Below, piece by piece: positions 9,637 to 21,484 of a stretch of 64,000 nt of DNA; position 1 is the first letter of the stretch, and every line of letters begins with the position of its first letter. A program made the position numbers and the translations under genes. The notes below the pieces were generated by a model. That model ran no database searches. It was not told the DNA's origin and saw only the letters and a list, made by a program, of their open reading frames with translations. Source of the stretch: Coffea arabica (Eukaryota; Streptophyta; Magnoliopsida; Gentianales; Rubiaceae); contig NC_092326.1 of NCBI RefSeq assembly GCF_036785885.1, forward strand, positions 3,968,001 through 4,032,000. Direction: 5' to 3'.

Positions 9637-11468
9637 CAAGCAGAGTATTTTGATCGAAAAGGCAAGTATTCTTAAATACATTGCATAATACTACTCTCAG
9701 TGATGCAGCACAGGAAGGAAGTCAAGCAGAGTAAATGCTTGGGACTCCCAGTGGTGATTGGGAGATCGAAAAGGCAAGTATTCGATTATGTCAGGGAAAA
9801 AGTCATTAGTAGAATCACCAATTGGAAAGAAAAACTGTTGAGTCAAGCTGGCAAGGAAGTTCTTCTCAGATCAGTAGTGCTTGCTCTTCCCACTTATGTA
9901 ATGTCTTCCTGTAAGCTGCCTACAATGCTTTGTAAAGATATATGTAGGGAAGCGGCAAATTTTTGGTGGGGCCAGAGTGGAGATGAAGGAAAAATACACT
10001 GGATAGAATGGAGAAGGCAGACAGAAGTGAAAACTAGAGGTGGTCTGGGCTTCAGGGATTTAGAAGAATCCAATGAGGCACTACTAGCAATGCAGCTAAG
10101 GAGAATACTGACAAGACCCAATTTATTGCTGAGTAAGATATTAGGAGGGAAATACTTCAAGGGGAAAACAATATGGGAAACGAATCTAAAGAATGGGGAT
10201 TCATGGTGCTGGAGGAGCATTTTAAGTGCAAAAGAACTACTGCAGAAAAGAATAAGGAACAGAGTAGGTGATGGCAAAACTATTGATATTTGGAAGGACA
10301 AGTGGCTAGCAGATTCAACTGATGGAAAAATGAGTAGTGGACACACCCATAACACAGAGTTTCAATGTGTAAGTGAGTTAATCAGGAATGGGGAATGGGA
10401 TGAAGATACTCTTGGCAGAATCTTTGATGAGGAGGATAGGAAGAGCATTAAAAAGATTCCAATCAGTCTATTTGAGTCAAAGGATGGACTATACTGATCA
10501 GGAACGAGCTCAGGAGAATATACATTCAAATCTGGATATGCTTTAGCAAAAGAAGCTAAGAGAGGAAGGAAACCAAAAGAAAAAGATGAAAGATCAAGCA
10601 GCAGAAACCAGGGGACCACAAAAGGCTGGAAGTTCATTTGGAACTTGAATGTAAAGCATAAGCTAAAGCATTTCATTTGGAAATGTCTACAAGGAATCCT
10701 GCCCCTAAATGAAGTCATTAGGTCATGGAGTGGCAAAGGAGATCATTTACGTAGATGCTGTGGAGAAAGCCAAGAAACATTGGAGCATATGTTGTTCTTG
10801 TGCAAAAATGCACAGCAGATTTGCAAAGCAAGCCCAATTCAGTGGGGTGGACTTGACACATATAGGGGTAATTTCTGGCTATGGTGGGAAAGCTTACTGG
10901 AGGCTACTAAGAGGGATAAAGGGATAATACACATTGAAGCCACGGTATATATGCTCTGGCATATCTGGAAGGCCAGAAATGAGATAAATTTCAAAACAAA
11001 ATTCTAAACCTGGTTCAAGTAATCCAGAAAGCAATGTCAGAATGGCTGGAGTACCAAAAAGCACTGGAGGAAGAACAAAGACAGGAAGATGAAGGCCAAC
11101 AGAGAGCAGAACAGATGGCTAGGTGGACAGCTCCAAAAGGGGAGTGCATAAAAATCAGCACAGATGCTGCATTAAAACAGAAACAAAATAGAGCAGGTTG
11201 GAGGATAATCGCACGTGATAAGGATGGCAAACTGGTTGGTTCATAGGCATGCCCCTCAAAAATATGCAGAGAAGCAAAAGTGGAGGGAGCATTAGCACTA
11301 AGAGCAGCAATTTGCTGTCTAACTTGAAATTTGAGACTGTTTGGAAGACTGACTTCCCAGCTTGGCTGACTGATGCAGTACAAGCTGATGTTGAAAAGCA
11401 GTTGCTCTACGTTGTATTTGATTATTAATAATCAGTGAAATGTTTCCACTTTTGGGGGAAAAAAAAGG
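9637..11468 (+). mobile_element. 5'-truncated L1-type LINE
   Basis: This holds the C-terminal third of a plant L1-like ORF2 followed by a short A-run (about 11461-11468). The endonuclease and most of the reverse transcriptase are absent, as expected for incomplete target-primed reverse transcription. The 5' junction is unusual: words at 9637-9671 repeat LINE sequence found at 9723-9783. Sequence after the A-run begins GGACTAGTAAAG and sequence before the element contains GGACTCAAG, at best a weak TSD. Confidence 0.85.
9700..11330 (+). pseudogene. LINE ORF2 remnant (RT end, zf-RVT, RNase H)
   Basis: The first segment (9700-10497) carries the typical post-polymerase region of plant LINE reverse transcriptase: CLGLPVVIGRSKRQVF, WKEKLLSQAGKEVLLRSV, ALPTYVMSSCKLP, GGLGFRDLEESNEALLAMQ and a WKDKWL motif. 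A TGA at 10495 replaces the usual Trp before SGTSSGEYTFKSGYA; the same frame then continues to 11007 through the zf-RVT domain (HFIWKCLQGILPLNEV, then CCGESQETLEHMLFLC). After a stop and a frameshift, an RNase H remnant follows (ISTDAALKQKQNRAGWRII, RDKDGKLVGS), with another stop at 11244 and EGALALRAA beyond. No functional protein can be made. Confidence 0.9.
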
Positions 11469-11607
11469 ACTAGTAAAGAATATTAAGTATAATACAGAGA
11501 TCCCCATTTCATTCCAATATGACAAATCATTCCGATGACTAAATTAACATAATACCAAAATTCGCAACATCTTGCTTGGAGAACATTTTGAGCATAGACA
11601 ACTAATC

Positions 11608-11805
11608 ACCAAAATCAAAGGGGACAAAACTCATGAAGAAGGGAAAATAACGAAATATGATTTACATTGGTTTCGGACTCGAATCAATTGCCTCTATTAC
11701 AGTCGAACCAAAATCAAAGGGAACAAAACTCATGAAGAAGGAAAAATAACGAAATAGGATTTACATTGGTTTCAGACTCGAATCATTTGCCTCTATTACA
11801 GCGGG
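11608..11805. repeat. 99-bp tandem duplication at gene 3' end
   Basis: Two head-to-tail copies (11608-11706 and 11707-11805) share ACCAAAATCAAAGGGGACAA, AACTCATGAAGAAGG and CTCTATTACAG with few mismatches. The right copy covers the last codons and stop of the minus-strand gene at 11796-12299, so the duplication copied the gene's 3' end into its own 3' untranslated region. Confidence 0.85.
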
Positions 11806-12299
11806 GTACTAAGTTGAGCTTGCAGTTTCAACTCCTCTTCTCGAATCTTAAGATGTTGAGTATTCAGCTTTATGGCCTTTATATACATCGAGCTTAAAGC
11901 TTCCTGTTTCTCGTCCTGTTTCGCAATATGCTGACTTGCAACCATCTCAGCCTGCAGCTCTTGCCTTGACTTGATGAACCTAGAAGCAATGAGCGCACAA
12001 ATTTAATGAGATTATGATCACACGATCAAGTTATCATGACATGATTCGCAACATAAATTAATGCCAATCACCTAATCAGCATCAACATTATGTTGTACCT
12101 TTGTGTACTTAATTCTTTGGTGATAATTCAAGAACACTACAACAATTGAATCTTGAACAAGATCGAAACCGAGAAGAGAAGAAACATACCGAGCCTTAGC
12201 CTCTTTCAATCTCAAATGAGCAGCCAGGAGGGTAGCGGTGTCTCGAATTTGTGTTAGCTCGTCTCCAACTTCTCGAACTTGTTCAAGAACTTCATCCAT
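11796..12299 (-). CDS. Small coiled-coil protein, two exons, function unknown
   Basis: Exon 1 is 12190-12299 (start ATG at 12297-12299) and exon 2 is 11796-11979 (TAA at 11796-11798); the 210-bp intron at 11980-12189 is GT-AG and splits an Arg codon. The product has 97 residues, rich in Glu, Lys and Gln, likely mostly coiled coil: early MDEVLEQVREVGDELTQ, then IRDTATLLAAHLRLKEAKAR, across the splice FIKSRQELQAEMVASQ, and near the end IREEELKLQAQL. No signal peptide or membrane segment is seen. The gene at 38573-39088 has the same intron position and a matching sequence, which supports the model. The frame stays open upstream of the ATG to about 12345, where a 35-bp tandem repeat begins, so an upstream exon may exist. 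Family not recognised. Confidence 0.65.
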
Positions 12300-12340
12300 C
12301 TTGTCTTTCAGCTGCTTTCTTTCCAAGGCTAATATATAAC

Positions 12341-12407
12341 AGTCACAAGAGGAGGGGACAATTCATATATATAATAGTCACGAGAGGAGGGGACAATGAT
12401 AAGGAAA
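12341..12407. repeat. 35-bp tandem duplication upstream of small gene
   Basis: AGTCACAAGAGGAGGGGACA plus an ATATAT-rich tail is repeated twice with period 35, just upstream of the minus-strand gene at 11796-12299. It may separate the gene from its original 5' sequence. Confidence 0.8.
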
Positions 12408-14235
12408 GTGCTGGTTTCCTGAATCGCAATAGAAAAGTTACCATATTTGTCCGAAAAGAAAGACCGATTTAGGCAAGTAGGTTGATTCGGAGTTTCCTAA
12501 ATTTTAACGGGGCAGGTCGATATACTAAGCTGCCAAATTAAATCCGGCTTTGGTTTCCTAAAGTCGAAATAGGGAAAGTGCTGTTTGGTATTGATTCAAG
12601 TTGGGATAGTAATCTTTGCAATTGCCATAGCAATCGTAAGTTAGAATTGTCAAAAAAAAAATTAGCACACTAGAGTTCACTGGATTTTTCTGTCTACATA
12701 TATAGTCTTACCCCACATTTGGCACACTAGGATTATTAGAATACAATGGACTTTTCATCCAAAATACTTTTCTGTTCATACACAGAATTGTAAAGAAGAA
12801 AAAATTTGCCATTTCTGTAATGGATCGAGTGTCCATTCCATTTTCAATATTTGGTATAATTAAATTTTAGACGTTACAATGGAATAAAATATGCACAAAT
12901 TTGACTTAATTATGCCAAACTATATTATAGAACATAACATGTTTTTACTTAGGATTTGTTTGTTTGTTGTCCGCTATTTATTTGCTTATAAGGAATTTTG
13001 ACTTTTTTTTTTTTGCTTTAAGAATAACTTATGTACTATTTAAATATATCAACTTTAATATTTGATTAATTCTACAATATAGATTTTTATTTTAGAATTT
13101 TATGTGTATTAGCAACGTAATAACTTAAAAAAACTAAACCACATGAATTCGTGTTCTCTCTTTATTATGTTTTCATCATATCTATCAAGTGCGAAAAATG
13201 TTTTGCATTTGCCAAACGTTTCAACTAGTAATATCTTAAACATTAGTGAAGATGAAAAAAATATTTTTAAATATAACTAGAGTTGTTTGTTTCAAAAAGA
13301 TTTTATGGCTAGCTATTAATTAAACTCATAAATAACCTAACAATTTTGTAATAGATAAAACTTTACCCCTATTAGTTATTCCTAAATAAATCCAATAAAA
13401 GATTTCTAAGGATTTAATGAGTGAATTTTCAAAAAAAAAAAAAATTGAACTGAGCTTTGCATGGCAGAAGGGACTTTTACAATTCACTACGAGGTTGTGA
13501 AACCGTGCTACTTGCATGTATTATAGTACTCAAGATTATGTGTAATCATGTTAAGAATGGATTTGGATATACACGAGTATATTTGTTTTTTTATATTAAA
13601 TAGTAGGAAAATATTTTGAAGGTTTAAAAAGAGTATTTTTTTTATTGGCAAAATAATTTTGATTTATGTTAGATATGTATAGTGAAAATGGTGTGTTCAA
13701 ATTAACAAGTATTTAAATTACATAGGAATAGATTTCTAATATAATATTTGGTAAAGAATAATTAAAATGGTGAAATCACGCGCTAGAGAATGCATGGATA
13801 GAAACATTTTGACTAGGTGAAAAAAGAAGAATTGTCGAAAAATGCACTCGTATTTAACAGAATTGTGTTTAATTAATGTGAAAAATTATAGTTTATTAAG
13901 AATAGGAGTTGGAATGTGCGTGATGATGATGACCATTGTATTTAGAAAGCAGTTAGCATGAAGTGACAGCTCCTAAGATAAAAGGCAGGCACAATAAGAT
14001 ATAATGGTCTGCAAAAGAAAGATTTGCTCCAAACAAAAATGACATTTACACCCTTCTTTAATATTTTCTCCACTTAAAAAAGCTCAAAAGATAATTCAAA
14101 GGTAGTAATAATTTGTTCAAACAAAATAATTTAAAAGACAAAAGCATTATTATTTAAAAATTATTATAATAACCATCATACTATTTCCAATGAAAATGAA
14201 AGCACATTCAATGAAAATGATATAAAACATAAATT
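12408..14235. other. AT-rich stretch, no gene seen
   Basis: No coding region, RNA gene or element end is recognised. There are poly-T/poly-A tracts near 13005 and 13430. Confidence 0.5.
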
Positions 14236-14239
14236 ATTT

Positions 14240-14880
14240 AATTTTGAAAGGAAAATATTAATTTTTTACATAAGAAACAAACTAATTGTTTGTACAAAGT
14301 AATTTAATTAGAAGGATAAACATTTTATGGAAACAATAACACCCCATTTAATAATAATAAGAATAATACAAATTATATAAAAAAAACTAATTGTTTGTAC
14401 CAAATAAATTAATCAAAATGATAAACATTTTATCCAAATAATCACAGGACATTTAATTATATAATAAGAATAATATAAATAATAACCTCTTTTTTAACAT
14501 GGCCATTAATTCCTTCTACAATAGAATATAATTTAATGACGAGCATAAACATTTATTCAAAACTTTACGAATCAAGGACAAGCTAATTACATGTTCCACA
14601 TGGGGATTAATTCCTTTTAATAGGTAATTTAATGAAAAAGATGAAGATATACTAACAGCATGTAATGATAATGAAAAACTCAAATACAAGATAATTAATG
14701 AGAAGCATAAATATTTATTCAAATCTTTAGGAATGAAATGAGAAATCTGTCCTAGACAAAAATCAATTTTTTGTAATAGATAATTTAATGAAAGGGTAAG
14801 CATTTATTGAAGGCTTTTAATAACAAAAAACACAGAGCATTTAATAATAAACAACAATATTAGAATACAAGATAAGAATG
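14240..14880. repeat. Degenerate tandem repeat, about 110-130 bp units
   Basis: Units share ACTAATTGTTTGTAC, (T)AATTTAATNA, GGATAAACATTTTAT and CATTTAATAATAA words, at about 14277, 14388, 14600 and 14770, with increasing divergence and insertions. Non-coding. Confidence 0.55.
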
Positions 14881-14999
14881 AATAACCAAAAAATAGTGAT
14901 ACAAAAGTCATTTTCAAAAGAATTAATACATTTTCTCAGAGTCAAGAGCCAACAACTACAATCATTTCTTACATTTAATAATTTCTACTCAACGCACAA

Positions 15000-15725
15000 A
15001 TCTACCTTGTATATAAGAAAGGAAGAAGGTTTAGTGCTTTCCTTTACTTTTGCCAAGTGGCTTCTCAATTATTTGACAGGTGGCAAGGCCAAATATCTCT
15101 TGCAAATTATTGAAGCCTTCTCTTAATATTTCTTTCAAATTGACCGAAGCCTTCTCTTTCTTTTGGCATTGAACTGTTTCTTTCTCAGTAGTGCTTTCCT
15201 TTTCTTTAGCCATGTGGAAAAGTCAAATATTCCTTCCAAATTGTATGAAACCTGTTCTTTCCTTTGGCATTGAACTCTTTCTTTCTCAAATTGCCAGTGA
15301 AGCCTTTTCTTCCTTTCTCTCTACCAGACGGCTATTCTACCAAACCCAATCCAAAATGTCTATTCTAGCCAAAAAGTTGGGATTTTTACGTGATTTGGGA
15401 GATGGGTTTTGTGAGTTCCTTCTTTTAGAAATTGCTGTTGAAGCCAGTAGGTCAACTGCCACTCCAAATACTTGATTTCATGTTGCAGAAATTGCTGCTC
15501 ACTCACATGGTGTTTGTACTTCAAAGGAGGAAAATTAGGAGCAGGTGAACTACCTTGCCTACACTTGCTGTGGTTTCCTCTTTCTCTAATATCAAATTAA
15601 CCCATTTCATGTTGCAAGAATTGATTTCATGTTAACCCATTTCTCTTTCTATTGATTTCATGTTGCAAGAATTGTGAGGCAGTCACGTGATAATTGTACT
15701 TCAAATGAGAGAAATTGGGAACTTT
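15000..15725. repeat. Locally duplicated stretch with a short ORF
   Basis: Several imperfect direct duplications lie here: a GTGCTTTCCTTT...GCCA block (near 15036 and 15190), TCTTTCYTTTGGCATTGAACT (near 15160 and 15254), and TTGTACTTCAAANGAG with flanks (near 15515 and 15690). A TATA-like TGTATATAAGAAA precedes them at about 15008. A short ATG ORF at 15357-15475 (MSILAKKLGFLRDLGDGFCE start) has no recognised relatives; it may be chance. No confident gene model results. Confidence 0.4.
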
Positions 15726-17714
15726 TTGTTATATTAGGTATGACATTCTATTTTCATTAGTTTTCCCATTCAGCCATACGATTATGATGAGAAATATCTT
15801 TTCAGATGTGATTTTTCCCTTGTTCCAGTTATGATAAGAAATAGGTTTCCCATTCATTTAACTTGTAAATTTTCTAGTGAATTACGAAATCAAAAAATGG
15901 AATAGAGGTATTTATCAGTGCATGGTTCTGGCTCCTCTGTCTTATGAACTGCAAGAAGAAGCGTCTTGATATTTACACATTTTTTGGAGTCTCTTTGATG
16001 AGAAAAAGTCTTTCCTTTTTTTTGTCAAATTTTTCCCGTATGAGTAATAGACGGATTAATAAATTCTAATATACACATATGCTTCAATTGATAGGTTCTT
16101 TCTGCTGCGGTTCATATCATCAGTCAAGGAATCCTTTAACTTGAAGGTCAGCTTGTTGTCTTTCTTGAATCTACGAGCAGCTTTTCTTCATTTATGTGAC
16201 TATATTTTCAAAAGTGAAATTTCAGCGTTCCCTTTTCTTTTTAGTAGTTTTTCTTCAGTTTCTGCTTCATTTATTTTAAGTTTGCTGGTGCTATTTGTTT
16301 TGTGTGATCTTTTATGAAACAAATGGTTTTTATTTGAGTAGGTAATTTTGTTAATATTTTCTCAATCCAATTGTGTTGTTGCAACCCATTCACCTGAAAA
16401 AACAAGCCAAAAATGAAGATATGAACCCAGCTCCCAGTTCAATAATCCTTATTTTGAAATTTGGTGAATTCTTGAATATATATATATTATTAGTGGCATA
16501 TCTACAAAAAAGAGAGATCCATTTGCTAATGTGATTATGGCCAACTGAACTGTCCTATTGTTTTGCATATAATCAATGTTCTATCAAACAGCCAAATTGC
16601 TATATATACTAGAAAAAAGATTATAACAATGGACAACAATAACATATTTTGTGAGCCAAAATCAATAGCACAATATATTTTGTGAGACAAACTTTGCTTG
16701 TGCTAATTTTGGGGTTGTGGCTATTATGCTAAAGTTATTATTACATGACAAGTTCATTTTTAACTAATTTCAACCTCTTGGTACTGGTGCTTTTATCTTT
16801 AATTACAATATACATATCTAAAATATGTGACCTGTTGTTGTTCTAAATGAGGAATAAGAGTGATTATCTATTTTTTAGAAAACTTTAAGGTCAATGCAAA
16901 GAGGTTGTTATTGGCAAAGCTTGTTTAGTCATCTAAGTGACTATTGGTTAAACAACTTAAGACTTCGTACTTCTTATTTCTAATTGATTATTTAGTGTGT
17001 GCCTTGTTTGCTATTTCGTTTAGTCTAGACTTGTCTAGGGCAATGAAAAGCTTGATGATTACCTCTTAAGGATATTGTATATAGAGCATCCTTCGACTGT
17101 TATTCATTATAGCCCTTTTAGGCAAAACTCGTTCACTCCTTTATATGACTATCAGTTAAGCAACTTAGGTTATTGTGCCTGTTTTACCCCAAGTTGCATG
17201 TAATATGCTTGTTGTTTTATCTAATCTAGACACAACCTTATGAGAATGAAAAACCTGATGATTACTTCTTAAGAACGGAGATTTGAATGGTGGTACTTGT
17301 TGTAGTCTAGCCAAAAGCTAGGCTCCAAAGGCATCAAATGTAATAAACATTTCTAAAGGAAAATGAAGGTTATTAACTTGGCATTCGGCTTAGTTGTGGT
17401 TTTAGGTGTCTGCTGATACCCTATTAAAATTACTTTGTTTTGTTTATAGTGCATCATTGCTCTTGCTGTGTTTGCCTCTAAAGTTCGAATTATGTATGCA
17501 CCTATTTAGCATCTTTGACATTCTTTAGACAGCCAAATAGTTTGCTGTCAAGAATTAATGACTAGGACTTCTATATGTTCACCGATTACAACTTTATAGT
17601 GCAACAATTTGTATAGCAAACTAATACAGAAATTAACATTTGTTGTTTTTCTTTGCCCTTTTTTGTTCATGTTCTTCCCCTGATATTTCTTTTTCCTTGT
17701 GTTTTGTTACTTAG
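15726..17714. other. Non-coding stretch with an imperfect 210-bp duplication
   Basis: No gene is recognised. Segments around 16930-17070 and 17145-17275 repeat each other imperfectly (TATNNGTTAANCAACTTA, TCTAGAC, ATGAAAANCNTGATGATTAC), with a period near 205-215 bp. Confidence 0.45.
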
Positions 17715-17873
17715 AGGGCCTTGGTTTTTGGAACTATACCTTCTGAAATTGATTTGAATTCTACTGAAGTTAATACACCTATTTCACTGTCTACTAATGC
17801 ACTCTCAACTTTAGCTCCAACTAACCTTGCACCTAGAAATCCCTTGAAGAAGCAGCGTGATGATGAACTCTAA
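17715..17873 (+). CDS. Possible terminal exon, protein not recognised
   Basis: After an acceptor (TTTTGTTACTTAG) a frame runs 52 codons to TAA, reading RALVFGTIPSEIDLNSTEVN and ending in a basic-acidic tail, RNPLKKQRDDEL. The Ser/Thr/Pro-rich composition and KKQR-like basic cluster would suit a nuclear protein's C-terminus. No upstream exon was identified with confidence. It may be part of a decayed gene or chance. Confidence 0.25.
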   Translation, partial: RALVFGTIPSEIDLNSTEVNTPISLSTNALSTLAPTNLAPRNPLKKQRDDEL

Positions 17874-18654
17874 ACCTGCTTGAAGCCTTTTGAATTGCTA
17901 ATCTAGCTAATGTTGAAACACTTTACAGCTGAATTGCTAATCTTGCATCTTTTGACACAATATGGACATCCATTAAGCAATTATTCTTTTGTGCAACCTA
18001 ATGGATCTCAATATGTGATATTTAGTAATTGCAGCCTATCACTGCACTTTATATTAAGTATTCAGGATGTCATCTCCAGTCTTTGTAAGACTAACTTGAA
18101 CTTGAAGATATCAAACTATTTGTAAAACTACTTGTCAATCTGTTGTCATCTTCTCTTATCTTTTGCAATACTGGTGGTTTTTTGGTTTTGTTTAGTCTTA
18201 TATTGTTAGCCTCATGCTTGATTGGTAATTTATGATTTTAAGAATGCTATTTCACAAACATTACTGTTAATCTTATCTTATATGAAAATATATGACAACA
18301 GATTATAGGGGGCCTAGCACAGCCGAAAACCTCCTAGTGTATTAGACACAAACCCAACAGACACTCATCTACTAACAATTGTAGTCCTCTATTGACCAGC
18401 AGCACATCACATAATTATCATTCCCAAAAAAAAAAAAAAGATGAAAAAAGCCTCGGACTTGTGCCACTCTTTCGGTCTTTCCCTCAACCAAAACCAACAC
18501 TAATGTGGGAGCCAGGAACAGTAAGAGGACGAAAAAGATTAGCTCCGCATTTCCACATATGTGCTAATGAGGATTGGGCCTAATGAGGTTTGCACAACTT
18601 GGGTGCCTATTCCATGACCATAGAAATTAAAATGGATGGCCCTCATTGAAGCCT
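17874..18654. other. No gene seen
   Basis: Unrecognised AT-rich sequence with a poly-A tract near 18427-18439. Confidence 0.45.
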
Positions 18655-18745
18655 TTATTTAAAATTTTTTTTTTATAAGTAAAAGGTTTGAATTCAAAAT
18701 CTTTTCCACCTTACCAACCAACCTAAACCTCCCCCACATACATAG
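18655..18745 (-). mobile_element. SINE-like element, tRNA-derived head
   Basis: On the minus strand: GGTTGGTTGGTAAGGTGG (A-box-like), then GATTTTGAATTCAAACC (B-box-like), then TTTTACTTATAAAAAAAAA. The order and spacing fit a tRNA-derived SINE head with a short A-rich tail and resemble the piece at 338-436. Family and TSD not resolved. Confidence 0.45.
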
Positions 18746-20404
18746 CCTTGTACAACTGAAACTGTTAAATGCTGAATTTCTTGAGCCGATAACTATATAA
18801 AAACAAGTAGATTTCAGCAATTTGTGAAAGTTACATTTGAAATCACAAAACTTACTACTTGACCACCAAAGTTTACTATTATTATGCCAAAATTTTCTCT
18901 AACATAAATGAATGAAGGTTTTCTACTACTACTTGTATATGCAAATATAGGTCTAGGGTTTGCGTTCTATTTTTCTTGAATTAGTTATTTATTCTTTACT
19001 CGATTTGCTTCATAAAAACAAATTTGCTTGTTCAGATTAAATGGTTGACCCATGATATATTCACCATTCAAATACGTAATTAGCAGCAGAAAAGGTGCAA
19101 TTGATCCCTTGCATTTTTCTCCATCTTATCAAATTAAAAATGTACTTGAAATGACTATAATGTCTGTGTCATGATACTTGATAAACTTATAACCAATGTT
19201 ATAGGATAATAAGTGATAGTTCTAATGAAATAGCCTGTACTTTTCGTTTCGTAATAGTTAAGTTTTGTTTATTCACGCACAAGTCCATATGCGCATTTTT
19301 GTCAAACTTGTACCTTCGGCTGAATTTTATTTGAAGTGATAACCTTTTGCAGAACAACTGATATTTGAAGTGGTATCGTTGGCTGAATAAAAATCAGCAT
19401 TTCAGCAAAAAGATTACCTAGCACAAGTCCATACTTTTTGAAACTAGTGAATATTTTATAAATCCAATTCTAAGTTAGTTCTGGTTAGAAGGAGCCATAG
19501 TTAGTTTAAGTAGTGCTAAGACCTATTAAAATAGTTATAGTAATTTTAGTTCATAGGAGAGAGCCCTCTCTTCAGTTTTTAGTTTCTCTTATTTGAATAA
19601 ATTCTCTCCTAAGGTTTTCTAACAAGAGATTTACAATGTTTGGCACTTGAGTTTTTTTGCCAAGTTTGTCTGCTATAAGTTTTGTAAAAATTTTAGTTAT
19701 AGTAATCTCAAAAAAATTTTCAAAATTTTTAAACATACACTTCAAAATAGTCAAAAATTTGGTTGTGTTTGGATTGCATTTTTCTGGATTTTTTGTAGAA
19801 AAATTACTGTAACGATTTGATATATGTAAGGTAAAAAGGTGATAGGAAAATGTGTTCACGGAAAACGTAGTAATTTTTCGGCGGAAAATGGTTGTCCAAC
19901 ACTTCAAAAAAATTTTTAAAAACTTCTACAGTAAGCTACATTAAAGTTTTAGACAAACATCCAAAAAACTCACTTGCCAAACGGGGGTTCTCTTCTAGAT
20001 TCTTCTAATGAGAGTTTCTCCTCTCCTAATTTATTTTCTCTCAAGTCTTTTCTTGTGATAGTTTTTTTAGTTTGTCTTTCTATTAATGAAATTTAAGATT
20101 TTGTAAATTTGGGATCTAACTTCTCAGATCTGTAATTTTCCATTATTATCAGATTTAAATTTCTCTTTAGACTTGAATTAGTTTTAATCAGATTTGACTG
20201 TCAGAAGACATGTACAGATGTACTAGTTATAATGATTCATTCAAATGGAAGATATGTAAGAGCATCAATGTTATTTTTATTTGTATTGATTTCTTAGATA
20301 TGTTATGCCTATTAATTTTACATCTATATGTGTCTGTGTCATGTTTGTTTGATGTATTATTTGCCATTAGTGCAAATTTATCGAATGAAATTATCTTTTC
20401 TATA
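18746..20404. other. No gene; MITE-like fragment near 19700-19990
   Basis: The only structure seen is at about 19745-19990, where TTGTGTTTGGATTGCATTTT and the right-hand CACTTGCCAAACGGG flank an ACTGTA-containing AT-rich core. This resembles the generic CCGTTTGG...ACTGTAGC MITEs at 41885-42140 and 50610-51925. Confidence 0.4.
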
Positions 20405-20413
20405 TAAAATAAA

Positions 20414-21475
20414 GGGTTATTATCACTTTACCCCCTTCAACTATATCACTATTATTTGTTTACCGCCTAACGTTATCTTTTAGTCACTTCACCCCCATAA
20501 GTAATTCAACTTAACATGTTAAAAAATTTTAGACAAAAATACCCTTTTATTCTATAGTATTACTATGTTGTTATTATTACTTTATTCCTTTAAATTACAG
20601 TGATATAATCGCTTTAATTTCTAACATTATTTTCTAGGCATTTTACTTCATTGTTAATCTAATTAGTATGGTCAAAAAATTTTAAGTATATTTACCCTTT
20701 TATATATATAATTAAAAATAAAAAATTTAGAATGATTATTCTTCTTTTTTTCACTTTAAGAGATCCAAAAATATAAAAATAAAAGGATTTTCTCAAATTT
20801 CTTTTTCACACTTATTAATACTAGGAAAAGAAAAGGAGATAGGAAAGAAGGAGACAGAAAATTAAATTTTACAAAAAAAAATAATAATAAAGAAAATTCT
20901 AACATTATTGTAGTAATTTAGGGTTGTTATAATTAGGATTGAAACCTGATGGTAAATAGTAAAGTAAAATAATTTTAAAATAATAAAAGTATTTAATTCT
21001 TTCTTATTTGTATTTAAAAAAAAAGAATTGAGCTCTCTCTCTCTCTCCCCCCTCTCCCTCCCCTTCCCAATCTTTTTATTTTTTTTAATATTAATAAGAT
21101 TGCCAAGAGGAAAGAGATTAATGTTTTGACTTTTTTTCTTGATACTAAAGAGGAGAATAGCCATTCTAAATTTTTTATTATTTTTATTATACAAGAGAAA
21201 GCTACTTTCTTCTAAAGTTTTTTAACTTGCTAAATTGGTTTAATGGTATGATAAATTGTTTAAAAAATAACTCTATGGGGTAAATTGATAATGAGACTAT
21301 AGTTTATAAGGGTAAAGTGAAAATAACTTTAAGAGCTAAACTTGTCTTTTTACTTTAATTAACAAACTCCGTTAGGTTTGACCGTTAGTCTTGGAGGTAA
21401 AATGACTAAAAGATAACGTTAAGGGGAAAATTGATTGTTGCATCGAACGTTAAGGAGGTAAAGTGATAATAACCC
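20414..21475. mobile_element. 1.05-kb Mutator-type MITE, copy 2 (inverted)
   Basis: The element starts GGGTTATTATCACTTTACCCC and ends AAGTGATAATAACCC. Perfect 9-bp TSDs TAAAATAAA lie at 20405-20413 and 21476-21484. It matches 6529-7576 along its length after reverse complementing, including AACGTTATCTTTTAGTCAC near the ends and an AAAATAAAAGGATTTTCTCA core. No protein is encoded; open frames inside are AT-rich chance frames. Confidence 0.9.
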
Positions 21476-21484
21476 TAAAATAAA

